Positions 59,569 through 64,000 of a stretch of 64,000 bases of DNA are shown in pieces. Location of the stretch: contig QJZC01000034.1 in the NCBI GenBank assembly GCA_003247575.1, positions 1 to 64,000 of the forward strand. The letters are read 5' to 3'. Position 1 is the stretch's first letter, and every line of letters begins with the position of its first letter. Origin of the DNA: Pseudomonadota bacterium (lineage in GTDB: Bacteria; Myxococcota_A; UBA9160; SZUA-336). The position numbers were made by a program, and so were the translations under genes. The notes below the pieces were generated by a model, which did not search any database, had not been told where the DNA came from, and saw only the letters and a program-made list of their open reading frames with translations.

Positions 59569-60282
59569 ATGCGCCTGAATAGCAGACCCACGAGTACAGT
59601 TCTCTCCGCCTCGCTCTTCGCTTGGATCATCGGAATCGGAGTAGCCGGATCCGCCGCAGCCGATGGCTCGAGCGCGGGACCCAAGTTCGGACGCGCAATG
59701 ATCCAGACGTGTTCCGGGGTCGACCTGGACATCTCGGGTGTCGGGATCCTGCGCGAAGAGCCGTCCGACGAGGGCGTGAAGAAGGTTTCGGTTCGGCTGT
59801 TGGTCCGCGGACTGCCGGCGGGCAAGCACGCCGTCCATATCCACGAGAACGGCACCTGCACGCCGACCTGCGGCGATGCCGGTGGACACTTCGATCCCGG
59901 TCCGAGCGAGTGCGTCGGCGGAGCGAACGCCAATGGAAAGTGCTCCACACCCGACGCGAACCACCCGTACCACATGGGCGATCTCATCAACATCGAGTCG
60001 AAGGGTGAAGACTCGGTCTCCGTCATGAACACCGAGACGAGCCGCATCACCCTCGATGAGGGACCACTCGGAATCTTCCAAGCGCATACGAACGATGCGA
60101 GCGCCGGCAGCACCTTCATCATCCACACCCTGCCCGACACCTACTGTCCCGACGGAACCTTGGTCGACCTGGGCGAGGACGCGCGCGCTTGCGCTGGCGG
60201 CTCTCGCATTGCGTGCGGGGTGATCCAGCCGGTCAACTTCGATCCGGAATCGGACTGCCAGGGACCCTCCTGCATCCCCTGA
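59569..60282 (+). CDS. Periplasmic Cu/Zn superoxide dismutase-like protein
   Basis: A 237-aa exported protein of the SodC fold. Signal peptide: LSASLFAWIIGIGVAGSAAAD. Copper and zinc ligands align: HAVHIHENG (H90, H92), GGHFDP (H107), HPYHMGDL (H135, D138) and FIIH (H186); H132 is a candidate for the remaining zinc ligand. Two Cys-rich inserts (GTCTPTCGDAGG; SECVGGANANGKCS) and a late CAGGSRIACGVI (the usual disulfide partner) are present. It would remove superoxide in the periplasm. A single gene with a 278-bp divergent gap to the BtuF-like gene. Confidence 0.88.
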   Translation: MRLNSRPTSTVLSASLFAWIIGIGVAGSAAADGSSAGPKFGRAMIQTCSGVDLDISGVGILREEPSDEGVKKVSVRLLVRGLPAGKHAVHIHENGTCTPTCGDAGGHFDPGPSECVGGANANGKCSTPDANHPYHMGDLINIESKGEDSVSVMNTETSRITLDEGPLGIFQAHTNDASAGSTFIIHTLPDTYCPDGTLVDLGEDARACAGGSRIACGVIQPVNFDPESDCQGPSCIP

Positions 60283-60355
60283 GAGCTCGATCTGCTCTCG
60301 GCTTCGGCTGGCGGGTGGAAGCGATCGCGCCGCAGGTACGCGCTCGCTTCCACTC

Positions 60356-60397
60356 CTCGGCCGATCCGCTGACTCGGCCGGGCCGCTGACTCGGCCG
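60356..60397. repeat. GC-rich direct/inverted repeat between convergent genes
   Basis: CCGCTGACTCGGCCG occurs at 60366-60380 and 60383-60397. CGGCCGA (60358-60364) pairs with TCGGCCG (60374-60380) to make a 7-bp hairpin with a 9-nt loop, and the second copy can pair too. It lies between the sodC-like gene and the dienelactone hydrolase gene (tail to tail), so a termination role is possible, but no T-tract follows. Confidence 0.75.
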
Positions 60398-60412
60398 ATC
60401 CGCCGGCCGCGT

Positions 60413-61207
60413 TCAACGCAGCCGGCGTGCGAAGAACTCCAGGATCTCATCCACCGCCGCCCGGGTCGGTTCGCCTTCTCGATCGATCAGGTGGAGAGTC
60501 AGCACGCTGTGAGGCGGCAGCGGCACCTCGGGCGCGGCCGCCTCGTCGGGCAATACGCGACCCAGAAAGCGGTCCCCCAACGCCGCCTGGTAGTCTGCGA
60601 AGCGCTTCGCGCGGCACGCCCGATCGCCTTCGAAGCGATACGCCAGGACGGTCAGATCCTCGTCCTCGAGGCGTTTGCGCACGACCGCGAGTTCTTCGGG
60701 CGCAATGTGCATGCCGCCCGCTTGCAGGATCGGGAGCGACGGCTGCGACAAGACAGGCGCGAGAACACTCGGCTCGAGCATCAGCGACAGCGCGAAGTTT
60801 CCCGTGAAGCACATCCCGATCGCGCCCACCCCCTTTCCGCCGCAGACCGGATGCGCGTGTGCAGCGAGAGCCCGCAACCACGAGGTCACCGGACTCGACC
60901 GATCGGCGGCGAAGGCGCTGAACTCGCGACGGATGCAGGCTCGCGCGACGGAGCCGATCATGTACAGCGGTGTTGGAGCTCGGCCCGCGGTCCCGAACAA
61001 ATGCGGCATCCAGACCGTGAAGCCCGCGTCTCGCACTCGGCGCGCGAAGTCCGCGACCAAACGATAGATCCCGGGCATCTCGGACATCACGATCACGGCC
61101 GGGCCTTCCCCTGCAACGTAGACGCTGCGGGTAGCCCCATCGAACGTGAGCGAGCGAGCCTCGAAGTCGGCGAGCGAGTCGTCTAGCTGAGAGTTCCAGG
61201 TGGCCAC
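60413..61207 (-). CDS. Dienelactone hydrolase family protein
   Basis: A 264-aa alpha/beta hydrolase with a cysteine nucleophile: GAIGMCFTGNFAL (C133). Before it, VIVMSEMPGIYRLVADFARR and FTVWMPHLFG are the usual DLH opening. A late His in PPHSVLTLHLID is the probable general base. Members open dienelactones in chloro-aromatic degradation or act on other esters; the substrate is not readable. The start is GTG at 61207 with AAGGGGGGGAAGAGG before it. Confidence 0.85.
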   Translation of the reverse strand: MATWNSQLDDSLADFEARSLTFDGATRSVYVAGEGPAVIVMSEMPGIYRLVADFARRVRDAGFTVWMPHLFGTAGRAPTPLYMIGSVARACIRREFSAFAADRSSPVTSWLRALAAHAHPVCGGKGVGAIGMCFTGNFALSLMLEPSVLAPVLSQPSLPILQAGGMHIAPEELAVVRKRLEDEDLTVLAYRFEGDRACRAKRFADYQAALGDRFLGRVLPDEAAAPEVPLPPHSVLTLHLIDREGEPTRAAVDEILEFFARRLR

Positions 61208-61344
61208 GCCTCTTCCCCCCCTTTCGTGTCGTCAGCGTCGCGCCCGATCGCGATGCAACGCGGTCTGCGCCCCCGATTCTCTCACGGGTGGGCACGCGCG
61301 CAGCAAGCTTTGCCATCCCGACCCAGCTGTGCTGGTATCTCAGC

Positions 61345-62628
61345 ATGCAGCCAGCTCCCCCCTCCACCCCCAAGGGCTATCGCGCACTCGGCGAGCGAGA
61401 GCTCGTCGCTTACCTAAGGTCGACGCCGGCTGCGGCGATCCTGGGCGGCGATCCGACCTCGTGGCGCGTGCGCGAGGTCGGAGATGGAAACCTCAACCTG
61501 GTCTCCATCGTCGAGGGACCGTCGTGCGGGCTCGCAGTGAAGCAAGCTCTCCCGTACGTGAGGCTGGTCGGCGAGAGCTGGCCACTCCCCCTCGACCGGG
61601 CGCACTTCGAGCAGCTCGCGCTGCGTGAGCAGGCCCGGCATGCCACGGGCCGAGTTCCGCGGATCGTGCACTACGACGAGGAGATGGCTCTGATCGCAAT
61701 GGAGCTGCTCTCGCCGCACATCATCCTGCGCCGCGGCATGATCGAGGGCATTCGATATCCGCTGTTCGCCGAACACATCGGCCAGTTCATCGCCCGAACC
61801 AGCTTCTACACGTCGGACCTCGCGCTCTCGGCCGCGGTCAAGAAGACGCTCTGGACACGCTTCGCACCCAACACCGCCCTCTGCAAGATCACGGAAGATC
61901 TGGTGTTCACGGAGCCGTACCTCGAGGCCGAGAACAATCGTTGGACCACGCCACAGCTCGACTCCGACGTGCTGCGCCTGCGCGCCGACCGGCCGCTGAA
62001 GATCGCGATCTGTGAGCTCAAAGAAATCTTTCTGTGCCGATCACAGGCCTTGATCCACGGCGATCTGCACACGGGGTCGATCATGGTCACCGTGGACGAC
62101 ACGAAGGTGATCGATCCCGAATTCGCATTCTGCGGCCCCATCGGGTTCGATCTGGGCGCCGTGATCGGCAATCTACTCCTGAACTATCTGAGCCAGCCGG
62201 GCCACGCGACGGCGCAGGATCCGCGCACGGACTATGCGGAATGGGTACTCGACCAGCTGACCCGGGTCTGGCACGAGTTCGAACACGGCTTTCGCGTGCT
62301 CTGGTCCAAGGAGCACGCTGGCGACGCCTTTCCGAGTACCTTCTTCGCGAGCGATCCCGAAGCACTGGAGAGCGCGCAGGATCGCTACCTGAGGCGCGTG
62401 TTCGAGGATGCGCTCGGGTTCGCCGGCGCGAAGATGATCCGGCGGATCGTCGGGCTCGCTCACAACATCGATCTCGAGTGGATCTCGAGCCCCGACACGC
62501 GAGCACGGTGCGAGCGCAACGGCCTCGAGCTCGGCCGCTCCCTGGTGCTCGAGCGGTCGGAGTTCTCGGACATCGCCACGGTCGCAGAAGCGGCGCGCGA
62601 GATCGCGAGCCGCAACCCACCACTGTGA
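61345..62628 (+). CDS. mtnK: S-methyl-5-thioribose kinase
   Basis: Methionine-salvage kinase of the protein-kinase/APH fold, 427 aa, making 5-methylthioribose-1-phosphate from ATP and methylthioribose. Marks: VREVGDGNLNLVSIVEG (nucleotide loop), VKQALPYVRLVGESWPL, LIHGDLHTGSIMV (catalytic Asp), VIDPEFAFCGPIGFDLG (metal-binding Asp), and a C-terminal helical part with GAKMIRRIVGLAHNIDLEWI. Length fits MtnK. The ATG at 61345 is used; the ORF-track start lies in the divergent promoter region. GTGA overlap with the oxygenase gene implies coupling. mtnC is in this window but far away. Confidence 0.93.
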   Translation: MQPAPPSTPKGYRALGERELVAYLRSTPAAAILGGDPTSWRVREVGDGNLNLVSIVEGPSCGLAVKQALPYVRLVGESWPLPLDRAHFEQLALREQARHATGRVPRIVHYDEEMALIAMELLSPHIILRRGMIEGIRYPLFAEHIGQFIARTSFYTSDLALSAAVKKTLWTRFAPNTALCKITEDLVFTEPYLEAENNRWTTPQLDSDVLRLRADRPLKIAICELKEIFLCRSQALIHGDLHTGSIMVTVDDTKVIDPEFAFCGPIGFDLGAVIGNLLLNYLSQPGHATAQDPRTDYAEWVLDQLTRVWHEFEHGFRVLWSKEHAGDAFPSTFFASDPEALESAQDRYLRRVFEDALGFAGAKMIRRIVGLAHNIDLEWISSPDTRARCERNGLELGRSLVLERSEFSDIATVAEAAREIASRNPPL

Positions 62629-63323
62629 ACTGGCCCTCGGACGACTCGTGGAGCCAACTCGAGCTCGAGCTCGATGCACAGGGCGCGGCGACCCTGCCTG
62701 CGCTCGCGAGCGTGGCCGAATGTGACCTGCTCGCGAGCCTCTACGACTCGGAAGAGCGGTTTCGCAAACGCATCCGCATGGATCAGCACGCCTACGGCCG
62801 CGGAGAGTACAAGTACTTCGCCTATCCGCTCCCCACCCCGGTCGAGGAGCTACGCCAGACCTTGTACCCCAGGCTCGCACCCATCGCGAATCGCTGGCAA
62901 GCCGCGCTCGGTCGCGAGGCGCGCTTTCCCGAACAGCTGTCGGGGTTCCTTGCAAGCTGCCACCTTGCCGGGCAGAAACGCCCCACGCCGCTGATGCTGA
63001 AGTACACGGCTGGAGACTACAACCGCCTACACCAGGACCTGTACGGAGAGCACGTCTTCCCCCTGCAGCTGGTCCTGCTGCTGTCGTCTCCCGCGACCGA
63101 CTTCACCGGAGGAGAGCTCGTGTTGACCGAGCAACGAGCCCGCATGCAATCTCGACCCCTCGTCCTGACCTTGAACAAAGGAGACGCGGCGATCTTCGCG
63201 GTACGCGAGCGCCCCGTGTCGAGCCCACGCGGCTACAGCCGCGCGCAGATGCGCCACGGTGTGAGTCAGATTCGATCAGGGAGTAGACACACCCTGGGGA
63301 TCATCTTCCACGACGCGAGCTAG
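62625..63323 (+). CDS. 2-oxoglutarate/Fe(II) oxygenase, PF09859 (DUF2086) type
   Basis: A 232-aa cupin-fold oxygenase of the Oxygenase-NA family, predicted to demethylate nucleic acid oxidatively like AlkB. The family core is near-complete: RGEYKYFAYPLP, PIANRWQAALG, YNRLHQDLYGEHVFPLQ (iron H-x-D), FTGGELVLTEQRARMQSRP, RHGVSQIRSGSRHTLGIIFHDA (distal iron His, 2OG Arg). It is often near Ada-type alkylation-repair genes; here instead it overlaps mtnK by GTGA. No start upstream is better than GTG 62625. Confidence 0.88.
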   Translation: MNWPSDDSWSQLELELDAQGAATLPALASVAECDLLASLYDSEERFRKRIRMDQHAYGRGEYKYFAYPLPTPVEELRQTLYPRLAPIANRWQAALGREARFPEQLSGFLASCHLAGQKRPTPLMLKYTAGDYNRLHQDLYGEHVFPLQLVLLLSSPATDFTGGELVLTEQRARMQSRPLVLTLNKGDAAIFAVRERPVSSPRGYSRAQMRHGVSQIRSGSRHTLGIIFHDAS

Positions 63324-63363
63324 CCCTACCGAGGCTGCTCGCGCGCGAGCTCCTTGAGCCCAG

Positions 63364-64000
63364 TCAGTCCAGTCGAGCGCGAGCGCCGGCGAGAAAGAGC
63401 CGGTAGGCCGGATTCGAAGTCTCATCGACGTACGTGTAGCCAAGGCCCCGAAGATGGGCCTGGAGCTCATCGAGCTCCCTGTCGGGAACCTGGATACCGG
63501 CGCAAACCCGGCCGTAGTCCGACCCATGGTTTCGGTAGTGGAAAAGGCTGATGTTCCAGCGCTCTCCCACGGCGTCGAGGAACCTGAGCAGCGCGCCCGG
63601 CCGCTCCGGAAACTCGAAGCGGAACACGCGCTCGTCGCGCGCACGCTCGGAGACCCCGCCGACCAGATGACGCGTGTGCAGCTTTGCGAATTCGTTGTGA
63701 CTCAGATCGGTCACGGCATAGCCTTCGCGCTCGAGCGCATCGATGATCTGGTCGCGCTCCGAGCTACCGTGCTTGAGCTCCACACCGACGAAGACGTGCG
63801 CCACCTCGGCAGCTGCAAAGCGATAGTTGAACTCCGTAACCTGACGTCGCCCGATGGCTTTGCAGAAGGCACGGAAGCTGCCTGGACGCTCGGGGATGTC
63901 GACCGCGAGAATCGCCTCGCGCCCTTCTCCGAGCTCGGCTCGCTCGGCGACGTGGCGCAGACGGTCGAAGTTCATGTTTGCGCCGCTGTTGATACAGACG
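63364..64000 (-). CDS. ilvA: Threonine ammonia-lyase, C-terminal part (partial at window edge)
   Basis: The 3' end of a biosynthetic threonine deaminase gene; the 5' part is beyond the window. The frame stays open to base 64000, where the sequence reads VCINSGANMNFDRLR, the end of the PLP-binding catalytic domain. Two ACT-like domains follow: LAVDIPERPGSFRAFCKAIG and FRFEFPERPGALLRFLDAVG, which bind isoleucine and valine to regulate the enzyme. Long two-ACT form. It catalyses the first step from threonine to isoleucine. It converges with the oxygenase gene. Confidence 0.93.
   Translation of the reverse strand, partial: VCINSGANMNFDRLRHVAERAELGEGREAILAVDIPERPGSFRAFCKAIGRRQVTEFNYRFAAAEVAHVFVGVELKHGSSERDQIIDALEREGYAVTDLSHNEFAKLHTRHLVGGVSERARDERVFRFEFPERPGALLRFLDAVGERWNISLFHYRNHGSDYGRVCAGIQVPDRELDELQAHLRGLGYTYVDETSNPAYRLFLAGARARLD

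Overview
The window is GC-rich DNA from a Gram-negative bacterium. The evidence is a TonB-dependent receptor, lipoproteins, an outer-membrane beta-barrel, periplasmic multihaem cytochromes c, PilY1 and PBP1C. The mix of c-di-GMP-I riboswitch, PilY1, a bacterial alpha-2-macroglobulin, multihaem cytochromes and acyl-CoA/TonB genes suggests a delta-proteobacterial or Myxococcota-like lineage, but that is inference and I cannot name a taxon. I see no rRNA, tRNA, CRISPR array, insertion sequence or prophage. High GC makes many long antisense ORFs; I treat them as shadows.

Layout. 1-15 kb is a mosaic of small units: an 18-bp tandem repeat; a papain-like hydrolase/DUF2087 pair; an MFS transporter behind what looks like a transcription attenuator; a RoxA-like dihaem lipoprotein; an acyl-CoA dehydrogenase; a secreted hydrolase; a lipoprotein protease; mtnC; an SDR; a TonB receptor. 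15.2-26.3 kb holds a CheW gene and, on the minus strand, a compact seven-gene redox operon. It encodes a pentahaem cytochrome, an outer-membrane barrel, a tetrahaem cytochrome, a membrane FAD/2Fe-2S reductase, a protein fusing two cyclic-nucleotide-binding domains to four 4Fe-4S clusters, a membrane b-type cytochrome and a membrane-anchored decahaem cytochrome. Together these carry 19 CxxCH haem sites and about five Fe-S clusters, and a CRP-like palindrome lies upstream. This is the best candidate here for an undescribed system.

26.7-32.9 kb (plus strand) carries an adenine/adenosine deaminase coupled to an ABC exporter, an NCS2 purine permease and a hybrid sensor kinase. 32.9-46.1 kb (minus strand) is a c-di-GMP-flavoured envelope block: PilZ protein, alpha-2-macroglobulin, PBP1C, a c-di-GMP-I riboswitch, then pilY1. 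46.3-64 kb holds an aldo/keto reductase, a metzincin with its usual partner, a split MgtE pair, an MscS-like channel, a run of small membrane and housekeeping genes, a periplasmic Cu/Zn SOD-like protein, a dienelactone hydrolase, mtnK coupled to a PF09859-type oxygenase, and the 3' end of ilvA cut by the window edge.

How genes may work together. The redox operon could move electrons from NAD(P)H or quinol across the inner membrane to periplasmic or outer-membrane acceptors, with a cyclic nucleotide as a possible control signal. The riboswitch and the PilZ protein both point to c-di-GMP control of the pilY1 block. mtnC and mtnK are two separated steps of methionine salvage; the other mtn genes are not in this window.
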